Assembly: GCA_014379075.1 (NCBI GenBank)
Contig: JACMMN010000200.1
Span: forward strand, 1-13,611
Length of the DNA stretch: 13,611 bases
Direction of reading: 5' to 3'
Source: Pyrinomonadaceae bacterium
GTDB lineage: Bacteria > Acidobacteriota > Blastocatellia > Pyrinomonadales > Pyrinomonadaceae
The position numbers were made by a program, and so were the translations under genes. The notes under the pieces are model-generated. The model ran no database searches, was not told where the DNA came from, and was given only the letters and a program-made list of their open reading frames with translations. Below, piece after piece: positions 5,737 to 12,552 of the stretch (its first letter is position 1; the number at the start of each line of letters is the position of its first letter).

Positions 5737-6254
5737 AGTTCTGCGCTTTCGGAAGTGGAGAAAACGGAATAGTAAACGGAGAAGATGCCTGCTGTAATTA
5801 TAGTCAAAGTTCCGGCCGCGCGGATAATGCCGGAAACGATTTTTGTGGATCTGATGAGGCCGGTTTGGGTGAGCAGATAATTCCAATCGTGAAAACTGCC
5901 CTCCGTGCCGGTAAAACCGCTCGTCAAAACTAGCTGCATCACTACCGCGTCCGATGCGTAAACCCAAACATTCAAAACACTTTGCCCGACCCAAAACAAA
6001 ACGATCGCCGCCGAATAGTATTTCTCATGCCAGATAAAATACCCCACAAAAACAGCCGGAAATACTATCTGAAACAGCGAGCCGCCAGCGATCATCATAA
6101 ATTCTCCGAACGGCCGAAACAGCAAATGCCCCGTTTCATGGATCGGCAGATCGACCAGATCGAGAAAGCTGCCCTGCATCGGGTCGTAGGCGATCCAGAG
6201 AAAATAGATCGTCAGGACGGCGGCGAAGATGAGTTTTGGATAGCTTATTTTCAT
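5733..6254 (-). CDS. Small integral membrane protein with HExxH zinc-protease-like motif
   Basis: A 173-residue membrane protein with about four hydrophobic segments (near residues 8-22, 52-74, 80-112 and 137-165). After the first segment comes LPIHETGHLLFRPFG, with HETGH at residues 39-43, the metal-binding and catalytic signature of gluzincin or site-2-like proteases. A possible third ligand is D102 in WVYASDA or H122/D123 in the SFHDWNYLL motif, both of which I recall as conserved in an uncharacterised HETGH family. No peptidase activity is demonstrated. It is locked between a secreted alpha/beta hydrolase and an SDR by four-base ATGA overlaps on both sides, so the three genes are almost certainly one operon. 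Confidence 0.8.
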   Translation of the reverse strand: MKISYPKLIFAAVLTIYFLWIAYDPMQGSFLDLVDLPIHETGHLLFRPFGEFMMIAGGSLFQIVFPAVFVGYFIWHEKYYSAAIVLFWVGQSVLNVWVYASDAVVMQLVLTSGFTGTEGSFHDWNYLLTQTGLIRSTKIVSGIIRAAGTLTIITAGIFSVYYSVFSTSESAEL

Positions 6255-7183
6255 TTGGTTTTAGGCTTAGGTGCTGGCGGCCGTTGAGGCATGATTATAA
6301 TTTCCATCCTGCTAAAAGGACTTTCATTCGGGAGTAATTTATTTTTCGAGATGAAGAGATTGACCTGCTCGTTAAACTCCTTCGGCTTTTCCAACTGCAA
6401 AAAATGGCTGACGCCGGTCCACATTTGAAAATCGATCTTCGGTGCGATCGATGTATATTGATCTTTCAAATTCGCGGGCCAAAAATCTGATGGCGCCATG
6501 ACGGCAAGCACTGGAACTTCTATCCTTCCGTGAACGGCATAAGCGTCATCGGTCATTAATTTCATCGCGCTCAACCCGACATAATCGGGTGTGGCAAGCA
6601 TGGACGAACGGATGAGCGGCCGGACTTCCGGGTAAGCTGTTTGCAGCATTCCGTCGATAAATGTCGCGGCGCCGCCCTTGTAGTCCTTGAAAAGAGGTGC
6701 GAAGAATTTATCGACCTCGGCTCTTGGGCCAAAAGGAAGCAAAGCTCCATCAACGATAATAAGGCCCGCCGTCTTTTCCGGAAACAGTTCGTAATAACGG
6801 CGAATGATCGGCGTTCCCATGCTGTGGCCGGCGAGCACGGCTTTTTTTACGCCCGCTTTTTTCATGACCGCATCAACCGATTTAGCGAAATATTCCATTG
6901 AGTAATCGATCTTCGGCTTGTCGCTGCCGCCGTGGCCGGGCAGGTCCATTGCGATCACGCGGTGATTCGGGAAGGCGTTGTAGTTGTCCTTCCAGAACTC
7001 GACGTTGCATGTCCAGCAATGAACAAGCACCAGCGCATTTTTGGATTTCGCGTTTCCGATATCATAGTAACGAATTTTAGTACCCTCAAATTTCGCCCAT
7101 TTGTCCGCCGGTTTTTGGCCTTGTGTTACGACCGAAAACGCCGAAACGATCAAAAATAAAAAAATAAAATTCTTAAAACGCAT
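6251..7183 (-). CDS. Secreted alpha/beta-fold hydrolase
   Basis: A 310-residue alpha/beta hydrolase with an N-terminal signal sequence (MRFKNFIFLFLIVSAFSVVTQG, cleavage near residue 22), so it likely acts outside the cytoplasmic membrane. The nucleophile elbow is GHSMG with S121; H260 in GVSHFLQLEKP is the catalytic histidine, and D233 in APSDFWP or D145 in VDGAL the probable acid. DLPGHGGSDKP (80-90) is typical of the fold. The usual oxyanion HG is replaced by HC in VHCWTCN (54-60). Substrate cannot be told; an esterase or lactonase is plausible. Start 7183 has AGGAGA at 7191-7196, which overlaps the stop of the preceding GNAT gene. A proline-rich tail (PPAPKPK) ends the protein. Confidence 0.9.
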   Translation of the reverse strand: MRFKNFIFLFLIVSAFSVVTQGQKPADKWAKFEGTKIRYYDIGNAKSKNALVLVHCWTCNVEFWKDNYNAFPNHRVIAMDLPGHGGSDKPKIDYSMEYFAKSVDAVMKKAGVKKAVLAGHSMGTPIIRRYYELFPEKTAGLIIVDGALLPFGPRAEVDKFFAPLFKDYKGGAATFIDGMLQTAYPEVRPLIRSSMLATPDYVGLSAMKLMTDDAYAVHGRIEVPVLAVMAPSDFWPANLKDQYTSIAPKIDFQMWTGVSHFLQLEKPKEFNEQVNLFISKNKLLPNESPFSRMEIIIMPQRPPAPKPKTK

Positions 7184-7195
7184 ATTTATCTCTCC

Positions 7196-7699
7196 TCAAA
7201 ATTCATTTCTCGAGACAGCATAAAACTTACATTGCATTCCATAATGTTCTTCGGTTGTTTCATATTTCATGCCGCATTTTTCCATGATTCTCCACGAACC
7301 GGTATTTGAAGGGTCGGCGACGGCTACGATTCGTTCAAGCCCGGCCGTCTCAAACCCATATTCGAGCCAGGCCCGCGCGCATTCAAAACCAAGCCCCATT
7401 CGCCAATATTTTTCCATCAAACTGTACCCGACCTCTATCTCGCCCGTTTCTTCGAGCGGCTGCAATCCGCTGGCGCCTATCGGTTCACCGGTTTCCTTCC
7501 ATAGCATCGCGCATTGTCCGAAGCCGAACTTTTCATAGCAGTCGAAGTAGAACTGCATTCGTTTCGTTATCGCCTCGGGGTTCTGCATTCGCGGCCCGCC
7601 GAGATATTTGTTGACTGACGGGTCGATTCGCATTTGTATAAGCCAGTCCAGATCCTCCGGTGTGAATTTACGGATGACTAGCCTTTCTGTTTCGATCAT
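7196..7699 (-). CDS. GNAT family N-acetyltransferase (RimJ/RimL-like)
   Basis: A 167-residue acetyltransferase of the Acetyltransf_3 type, which transfers acetyl from acetyl-CoA to amines or protein N-termini. The opening IETERLVIRKFTPEDLDWLI is the standard start of this group. The core shows GEPIGASGLQPL, then GEIEVGYSLMEKYWRMGLGFECARAWLEYGF, where R-M-G-L-G-F forms the acetyl-CoA pyrophosphate loop. It closes with NTGSWRIMEKCGMKYE, the typical N-x-x-S-x-x-[IV]-x-E-K-x-G-[MF] motif. The ATG at 7699 is chosen; the frame extends to 7927, but that part overlaps the divergent gene. It probably heads the leftward operon, with the next gene's ribosome binding site over its stop. Confidence 0.92.
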   Translation of the reverse strand: MIETERLVIRKFTPEDLDWLIQMRIDPSVNKYLGGPRMQNPEAITKRMQFYFDCYEKFGFGQCAMLWKETGEPIGASGLQPLEETGEIEVGYSLMEKYWRMGLGFECARAWLEYGFETAGLERIVAVADPSNTGSWRIMEKCGMKYETTEEHYGMQCKFYAVSRNEF

Positions 7700-7798
7700 A
7701 TTACGGTTCGCGATTGCGTGAATTGGAAAAAAAACGTCATAAATATTTATTTCGCGGTGTTTTACTAGTGTTAAGCAACAATTGCTCCAGGGAATTTG

Positions 7799-7826
7799 AT
7801 TATCGCTGAATTTTAATAAAGGACAA
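7799..7826 (-). promoter_or_regulatory. Candidate promoter for the leftward GNAT operon
   Basis: Read on the minus strand, TTGTCC (7821-7826) and GATAAT (7799-7804) are spaced 16 bases and match the -35 and -10 consensus at four and five of six positions. This would leave a 5' leader of about 90 bases before ATG 7699. The -35 box overlaps the ribosome binding site of the divergent gene, which weakens the case. Confidence 0.3.
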
Positions 7827-7833
7827 AATAATA

Positions 7834-8484
7834 ATGGAACGTTTAACAGAGAGCCGACGCGATTTTTTGAAACTGGCTTCCGCTTCGCTTGTGCTGCCGC
7901 TTCTGTTCGGCTGCGAAGGTGAAACATCCGCTCAGCGAGCCGGAGCCGATATATTTAGCTCGGTAAAAAGTAACGCCATCACGGCGGCCGACTGTAGCTG
8001 GTGCGGAGCCAAAGATGTGCCGGATAATGTGAGCTGGAAGACAAAATTATCCTCGGACACAGATAAAGCGGGGCGAATCATGATCCAGGGAACGGTTTAT
8101 CAGACCGACGGCAAAACACCCGCACCGAATACGCTGATCTATCTATATCACACGGACATTTACGGCATCTACGGCAAAAGCGGCGAGCATCCGCACGGAC
8201 GTTATCGCGGCTGGATGCTGACGGGAGCAGATGGTAAATATGAATTCGAAAGCATAAAGCCTGCATCGTATCCGGATTCGACGATCTCGGCCCATATCCA
8301 TATGACCGTTACCGGCAAAGATCGAAAGGAAGACTGGATCGACTCGATCCTTTTCGAGGGTGACAGATTTATCACCGCAAGGGAAAGAATTCCACAAAAA
8401 GGCGGATTCAATCCGATATTAAAATTAGAAAGCGGAGCAAACGGTATTCTTCATGCGATCCGTGATATCAAATTAATGAGTTAG
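7834..8484 (+). CDS. Tat-exported intradiol ring-cleavage dioxygenase-like protein
   Basis: A 216-residue protein. The N-terminus SRRDFLKLASASLVLPLLFGC carries a twin-arginine motif (R8-R9) followed by a hydrophobic stretch ending at C27 (LFGC), a possible lipobox. The family fold follows: GTVYQTDGKTPAPNTLIYLYHTD, G-I-Y-G (Y113), RGWMLTGADGKYEF, PASYP (Y146) and SAHIHM (H154, H156). These Tyr-Tyr-His-His positions are the non-haem Fe(III) ligands of intradiol dioxygenases, so the metal site looks intact. The real substrate is unknown; extracellular members of the fold are not necessarily catechol enzymes. A C-x-x-C pair (C54, C57) precedes the domain. AAAGGA (7818-7823) is the ribosome binding site. 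The gene stands alone. Confidence 0.85.
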   Translation: MERLTESRRDFLKLASASLVLPLLFGCEGETSAQRAGADIFSSVKSNAITAADCSWCGAKDVPDNVSWKTKLSSDTDKAGRIMIQGTVYQTDGKTPAPNTLIYLYHTDIYGIYGKSGEHPHGRYRGWMLTGADGKYEFESIKPASYPDSTISAHIHMTVTGKDRKEDWIDSILFEGDRFITARERIPQKGGFNPILKLESGANGILHAIRDIKLMS

Positions 8485-8491
8485 GACCGTC

Positions 8492-8555
8492 CTCAGTTCA
8501 AGCTTTAGCTTTACCGTTTTACGTAACGCAGAAGCACGCAGAAGCGTGAACTCAG
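8492..8555. repeat. Tandem decamer inside an imperfect inverted repeat between convergent genes
   Basis: ACGCAGAAGC is repeated exactly in tandem at 8526-8535 and 8536-8545. Outside, CTCAGTTCAAGCT (8492-8504) and AGCGTGAACTCAG (8543-8555) are complementary at 11 of 13 positions. The element fills most of the 75-base gap between two convergent genes. The 'acgcagaag' wording is like intergenic repeats I recall from several bacterial phyla. Confidence 0.75.
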
Positions 8556-8559
8556 AACT

Positions 8560-9786
8560 TTAGATTAAGTGGACGAACAGCCCGTCTTTCAGTTTTGGCT
8601 CGAACCAGGTGGATTTCGGCGGCATTATTTCTCCTGCGTCGGAAACGGCAAAAAGGTCTTCCATCATCGTAGGAAAAAGCGAAAAGGCGACGGCCATTTC
8701 ACCTTCGTCGACAAGTTTTTCCAGTTCCTCCGCTCCGCGTGCTCCGCCGACAAAGGCGATGCGACTGTCCGTCCGGGGATCGCCGATTGCCAGAATAGGC
8801 TCCAGAATTCTCTTCTGCAAAATACTGACATCGAGCCGTTCACGCGGATCAGCATCCTGAGCAAAACCTTCGGTAAAGGTGAGCGTGTACCACTTATCGC
8901 CCAAATACATGCTGAAATTTCCCCGGCTGGACGGGTATTTTACGCCGTCTCCTGTGACGGTAAAGCTGTTTTTTAATCCAGTAAGAAATTCGTCCACGCT
9001 CAAACCGTTCAAGTCTTTAACGACTCGATTATAGGCCATGATCCGCAGATCTTCGGCCGGAAAAATGCCGGCGACCACGAAATTATAATCTTCGTTTCCG
9101 GTGTGATCGGGGTTCGCGGCTTTCAGCGTTTCTCGTGCGCGAAACGCGCTTTCCGCACGGTGATGGCCGTCGGCAATGTACAGTGCGGCAACATCGGCAA
9201 ATGCTTCAACGGCCTCATCGGCCCGCTCAACTCGCCAGACGGTCTGGCGTACATCGTTGTCACATGCAAAATCGTATAGGGGCTCGCCCGCGGTTGTTTT
9301 TTCTATCAGGTCGCGAATTTGATCCGTTCCGTGAAAAGCAAGAAAGATCAGCCCCGTCTGCGCTCGAAGTGCGAGCATGTGAGAAGTGCGGTCTTCGACT
9401 TTGTCGGGCCGGGTTTTCTCGTGTTTTTTTATCAGTCCATGTTTGTATTCGTCAAGCGAGGCGCAGACAACGATACCCGTTTGTACCTGCGAATCGGTAG
9501 CGAGCCGGTATACATAAAGAGACGGTTCAGCCTCGGCAGAGAGAGTTCCATTGTCGATAAACCGTTGCAGATTTACCTTTGCCCGGTGAACGATCGCGGC
9601 CTTATCAGGATTTTCACCCTCGGCGAATTCGGCCTCGGACCGCGTGACGTGCAGGAAACTCAGAGGATTCTTTTGAATGATGTCGCGGACTTCCGATTCG
9701 TAAGGGACGTCGTACGGCACACACGAAACTTGTCCGGCCTTTTCCGGAGCCGGCCGCAAAGCCCGGAACGGTTTAATAATTGACAC
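8560..9786 (-). CDS. DUF1015 family protein
   Basis: A 408-residue protein of the DUF1015 family. Recognised blocks are IKPFRALRP near the N-terminus, VPYDV (23-27), KKHEKTRPDKVEDR (120-133), and ADGHHR (205-210), the family hallmark, followed by RAESAFRARE. DUF1015 is commonly described as soluble and of unsettled function; I recall that it is often found near serine biosynthesis genes and is related to ParB/Srx-like folds, but no such neighbour is present here. It starts at GTG 9786 with AGGAG at 9793-9797, six bases upstream. It follows two lipoprotein genes by 31 bases and is probably the last gene of their transcript, an odd pairing of cytosolic and envelope proteins. Confidence 0.9.
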   Translation of the reverse strand: MSIIKPFRALRPAPEKAGQVSCVPYDVPYESEVRDIIQKNPLSFLHVTRSEAEFAEGENPDKAAIVHRAKVNLQRFIDNGTLSAEAEPSLYVYRLATDSQVQTGIVVCASLDEYKHGLIKKHEKTRPDKVEDRTSHMLALRAQTGLIFLAFHGTDQIRDLIEKTTAGEPLYDFACDNDVRQTVWRVERADEAVEAFADVAALYIADGHHRAESAFRARETLKAANPDHTGNEDYNFVVAGIFPAEDLRIMAYNRVVKDLNGLSVDEFLTGLKNSFTVTGDGVKYPSSRGNFSMYLGDKWYTLTFTEGFAQDADPRERLDVSILQKRILEPILAIGDPRTDSRIAFVGGARGAEELEKLVDEGEMAVAFSLFPTMMEDLFAVSDAGEIMPPKSTWFEPKLKDGLFVHLI

Positions 9787-9817
9787 TAAGTTCTCCTAAC
9801 TACATTATCTGCCGTGT

Positions 9818-10327
9818 TCAAGGCTTTTTCTCTTCGTCTTCCAGTTCCAACTCAAGCTGATCAAGGAATATGTCTATTGCTACTTTCCATTCGCCGTTTT
9901 CCTTGATCAGCGGAAACGTTTCGAATAATCCTGTCTCTTTATTCTTAATTTCGACAGTAGCCGTATCGCCGTCGATCTTTTCGGCTCCTAACTCAGGGAG
10001 TTCGAGAAAAGGCGCCTGGTCTTTTTCTTTTAACAGTTCGTCCAGCGGCCTTTTTTGTTCTTTAGCCGCGTCCTCGATCAACGCAATGGATCCCTGCGAA
10101 AGGTGACGCTTAATTGACTCGACATTCCCAGCTTTTGACGCAATGTTCAATGCTTTGAGTGTTTCCGCCGGACTCACTGCCGGGGTGGCTGGAGCGGTTT
10201 CCTTTGATGGCTGCGTTGCGGCGTTAGCTGTATTTTGTATTGGTGATTGGTCTGCAGGTCCGGTCGATCCGCAGCCTGCGAGAAGTAACGATGAAACTGT
10301 GATCAAAATAAAGAAACATGAACGCAT
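9818..10327 (-). CDS. Lipoprotein with NTF2-like/DUF4878-type C-terminal region (paralogue A)
   Basis: A 169-residue lipoprotein. The signal peptide ends in the lipobox LLAGC (C19). A Ser/Thr/Ala/Pro-rich linker covers about residues 20-54, then a compact domain starts at AETLKALNIASKAGNVESIK. The block DGDTATVEIKN and later FPLIKENGEWKVAID resemble DUF4878-like, NTF2-fold domains of secreted proteins. No catalytic residues are evident. An acidic tail (ELELEDEE) ends it. The start has the strongest ribosome binding site in the window, AAGGAGGTT at 10332-10340. It follows its paralogue by 31 bases and precedes the DUF1015 gene. Confidence 0.82.
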   Translation of the reverse strand: MRSCFFILITVSSLLLAGCGSTGPADQSPIQNTANAATQPSKETAPATPAVSPAETLKALNIASKAGNVESIKRHLSQGSIALIEDAAKEQKRPLDELLKEKDQAPFLELPELGAEKIDGDTATVEIKNKETGLFETFPLIKENGEWKVAIDIFLDQLELELEDEEKKP

Positions 10328-10358
10328 AAAAAACCTCCTTGATCTTCAACCAACGGCG

Positions 10359-10826
10359 TTACGGCTGACGGCCCTTGTTTATGATATCGTCTAGCTGCTG
10401 ATTATTTTTTTTCTCAATATCCTCCGTCAAGCGATCCGCATAACCTTTTTTATCGATCTTCCAGTTGCCCTCTTCCTGCACGAACGGAACCGTTTCCCAC
10501 GAGCCGAACGAGTTTTTTACCTCTATCGTTGCTTTATCGCCTTCGACCTTTTCATTGCGAAATTCGACCGATGTTTGGCCTTCGCTAAACAGGGTTTCAC
10601 GTTTCACGATGTCATCGACCGTCACATTTTGAGATCTAGCTTCGAGTTCATGCATCTTAATCGTCTCTGCCGAAAGAAGCAGCTTCATTGTGGTCGTGTC
10701 CTTTTGTTTTATCGCTTTCGTATAGGTTTTAAATGTTTCGAGCGGCGATGACGGCTTTGTCTCACCGGCACACGCAGCGAAGATAAGACCGAATATTAAA
10801 AGAATTGCTTTCCGCGAATAACGCAT
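10359..10826 (-). CDS. Lipoprotein with NTF2-like/DUF4878-type domain (paralogue B)
   Basis: A 155-residue lipoprotein with lipobox FAAC (C19) and almost no linker. The domain begins SPLETFKTYTKAIKQKDTTTMKLLLSAE and shares with its downstream neighbour the pattern E-[KR]-x-x-G-D-x-A-T-[IV]-E-[IV]-K-N and later P-[FL]-[IV]-x-E-x-G-x-W-K-[IV]. This indicates tandem duplication followed by strong divergence. Such domains are thought to bind small ligands or act as structural modules; the role here is unknown. The start (10826) has CCTTT on the plus strand at 10836-10840, which reads AAAGG as its ribosome binding site. It is the first gene of the leftward unit and shares a 68-base divergent promoter region with the dehydratase gene. 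Confidence 0.82.
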   Translation of the reverse strand: MRYSRKAILLIFGLIFAACAGETKPSSPLETFKTYTKAIKQKDTTTMKLLLSAETIKMHELEARSQNVTVDDIVKRETLFSEGQTSVEFRNEKVEGDKATIEVKNSFGSWETVPFVQEEGNWKIDKKGYADRLTEDIEKKNNQQLDDIINKGRQP

Positions 10827-10894
10827 TTGTTCAGACCTTTAGTAAAATATTTAAAAACCTAAGTATATCCTAATTAACAAGGAGTAAAAAATAC

Positions 10895-11182
10895 ATGGAA
10901 CGCAAAAGACTCGAACCGCATGAGGTGGAAAACGGCCTTGCGGGACTGGAAGGATGGAAGGCGGAAGACGGGAAATTAAAAAAAAGGTTGAAGTTTGAAA
11001 ACTTTACAGAGAGCCTGGCGTTTGTAAATAAGGCCGGAGCGGTTGCCGAAAAAGCCGATCATCATCCCGATATCAAATTCGGTTGGGGATTTGCGGAGTT
11101 TGAGATAACGACGCACGACAGCGGCGGAATAACGGCGTTTGATTTTGATCTGGCGGAAAAGATCGACGATTTAGAGTCCTGA
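10895..11182 (+). CDS. Pterin-4a-carbinolamine dehydratase
   Basis: A 95-residue protein, close to the usual size of the PCD/DCoH family, which dehydrates 4a-hydroxytetrahydrobiopterin and so recycles pterin cofactor for aromatic amino acid hydroxylases. The motif AEKADHHPDI gives catalytic H56 and H57, and TTHDSGGIT gives H74. The 18-residue spacing between H56 and H74 matches characterised enzymes. No phenylalanine hydroxylase gene is in the window, and stand-alone PCDs also serve moco-related or unknown roles. AAGGAG (10879-10884) is a good ribosome binding site. The gene stands alone, divergent from the lipoproteins and convergent with the next gene. Confidence 0.93.
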   Translation: MERKRLEPHEVENGLAGLEGWKAEDGKLKKRLKFENFTESLAFVNKAGAVAEKADHHPDIKFGWGFAEFEITTHDSGGITAFDFDLAEKIDDLES

Positions 11183-11186
11183 GTTT

Positions 11187-11246
11187 GGATTACCGCCTTT
11201 AGGCCGCTTCTTCGTCAAAGAAACGGCTGCCTAAAGGCGGTAATCC
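11187..11246. repeat. Perfect 18-bp inverted repeat between convergent genes (candidate bidirectional terminator)
   Basis: GGATTACCGCCTTTAGGC (11187-11204) and GCCTAAAGGCGGTAATCC (11229-11246) are exact complements. Inside, CCGCTTCTT on the left can pair further with AAGAAACGG on the right after a two-base bulge, leaving a small loop. The element fills the gap between two convergent stop codons (11182 and 11252). There is no clear T tract on either side. Confidence 0.88.
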
Positions 11247-11251
11247 AGCCA

Positions 11252-12295
11252 TTAGTTTAATTCCGCGCAAGTTATCGGAAAATCTTTCGTCAGGTTGATC
11301 GTCGATTCTCCGTACTTCGATTCGAACGAGTTGTAAGTTTGTAAAATTTCGGCAACGCCGTAAAAGCAGTTTTCGCCTTTTTGATACGTATATGTTGCGA
11401 ATACTTTGCGGTTTTGCTTCATCGACATCATCGATCCGACCGAGAAAGTCGTCCAGTCATCGCCGGAGAAATAAAATTTCGCGGGTGTGATGCCTTCGGT
11501 ATTGAGCTTTCCAGTTATTTGAGATTTTAGCGGGTCGCTGAAAAAAGTTCCGGGCACGGGCATTTTTGTGACGTCCGCCGTTCCGCGCAAAATTATCGAA
11601 TCGTATTCGGTGTTCATCTGGCGGTATTTGGCCGGGCCACCGGCAAGATCAAGAGCGAGGTTGGTTTTGGCCAAATGCGCGGTTGGGCTTCGCGGCAGTC
11701 CGGGTGAATTTGCAAGGCGAAATTCGTTATTCCAGACTCCGGGTTTCCGGTCCGCCGCCGAGGTCAAAAAAACCGGCATCGATTTATTGCGCCCGAACAA
11801 ACCGGGCGCGAGATTGATCTTTAATTCGATCGCGGCAAGGTCTTCCTTAGAAAACTGGAGCAAATATTGATTCAGCGCGGTGACATCGCCTTGGGGCCCG
11901 ATCTCAGCGAAGAGCAGATACTTCAGCTTTCCGGGTTCCTCCGGGTTCGGCGTCGTAAAGACATAATCACCCAGCTTCCCGTTAAATTTGATATAAAGCC
12001 ACAAAGGCGTACCGTCTGCTACTTTGCTGATCGCGCTCGGTTTGGCTTCGGCAAAGGTCTTAAACTCTTTACCGCTTAAAACGACCTGCACGTCTACGTT
12101 CATCACCGCCGCCTTTGGTTTTGGCAATGCAGGAGCTCCCGTTTCCGATGCCCGCTCGGCATCTTCCCTATCCTTATTCGCCTGTATCATTCGGTCGATC
12201 CGTTCTCTCGAACGTTTTCGCTGTTCGAACTGAGCGAAAGTCGGCAAAGATGTTACTAATAGCATTACAAAGCCGATCAATATTGCTTTTTTCAT
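11252..12295 (-). CDS. Secreted protein of unknown function
   Basis: A 347-residue protein I do not recognise. The first 21 residues (MKKAILIGFVMLLVTSLPTFA) form a Sec signal peptide cleaved before QFEQ. A charged, probably coiled region follows (QRKRSRERIDRMIQANKDREDAERASE), then a Pro-rich linker (APALPKPKA). The rest looks like a beta-rich extracellular domain: VQVVLSGKEFKTFAEAKPSAI, LWLYIKFNGKLGDY, and a C-terminal region with two cysteines (ENCFYG and ITCAEL) that could form a disulfide. Start ATG 12295 has AGGAG at 12305-12309, nine bases away; a TTG immediately upstream (12298) is a weaker alternative. It appears monocistronic. Confidence 0.8.
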   Translation of the reverse strand: MKKAILIGFVMLLVTSLPTFAQFEQRKRSRERIDRMIQANKDREDAERASETGAPALPKPKAAVMNVDVQVVLSGKEFKTFAEAKPSAISKVADGTPLWLYIKFNGKLGDYVFTTPNPEEPGKLKYLLFAEIGPQGDVTALNQYLLQFSKEDLAAIELKINLAPGLFGRNKSMPVFLTSAADRKPGVWNNEFRLANSPGLPRSPTAHLAKTNLALDLAGGPAKYRQMNTEYDSIILRGTADVTKMPVPGTFFSDPLKSQITGKLNTEGITPAKFYFSGDDWTTFSVGSMMSMKQNRKVFATYTYQKGENCFYGVAEILQTYNSFESKYGESTINLTKDFPITCAELN

Positions 12296-12391
12296 CAAGT
12301 ATTTCTCCTAAATAAGAGCGGGCGAATTAAAACTGTCTTACAAACACGGCGCAGCCGGGCCAAAAGTTCCGTAAAAGTCGAAGTGTATTCA

Positions 12392-12420
12392 ATTATAGCC
12401 TTTTGGCTTGAGTTTCTTAA
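12392..12420 (-). promoter_or_regulatory. Candidate sigma-70-like promoter for the secreted unknown protein
   Basis: On the minus strand, TTAAGA (12415-12420) and a perfect TATAAT (12392-12397) are 17 bases apart. The -10 is consensus and the -35 matches four of six. This predicts a 5' leader of roughly 90 bases before ATG 12295. Confidence 0.45.
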
Positions 12421-12470
12421 GTGTTGATCCTGAAACCTCTTGAATGGCCGCTTTCCGCTAAGAGGCGTCG

Positions 12471-12499
12471 TTGCTTGTAGATGATATTTTCGCTAAAAT
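12471..12499 (+). promoter_or_regulatory. Candidate promoter for the isocitrate dehydrogenase gene
   Basis: TTGCTT (12471-12476) and TAAAAT (12494-12499) are spaced 17 bases. The -10 matches five of six positions, the -35 three. Transcription would start near 12506, about 45 bases before ATG 12553. Confidence 0.35.
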
Positions 12500-12552
12500 C
12501 GATGGTTTAGTTTTTACAGTAAATTTTAATAAGGATATTAATAAAAAACATT

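Noticed and set aside
5737..5994. N-terminal extension of the SDR protein
   Set aside because: It overlaps the membrane-protein gene in another frame and puts the TGxxxGxG motif about 90 residues in; ATG 5736 is in the normal place.
7700..7927. N-terminal extension of the GNAT protein
   Set aside because: It overlaps the divergent dioxygenase-like gene and its sequence is unlike any GNAT N-terminus.
8569..9783. Plus-strand open frames opposite the DUF1015 gene
   Set aside because: Shadows of a clearly conserved protein; no ribosome binding sites or recognisable domains.
12436..12465. CCTCTT/AAGAGG stem in the divergent region before icd
   Set aside because: Only six base pairs around an 18-base interior with weak inner pairing; no terminator or riboswitch features could be supported.
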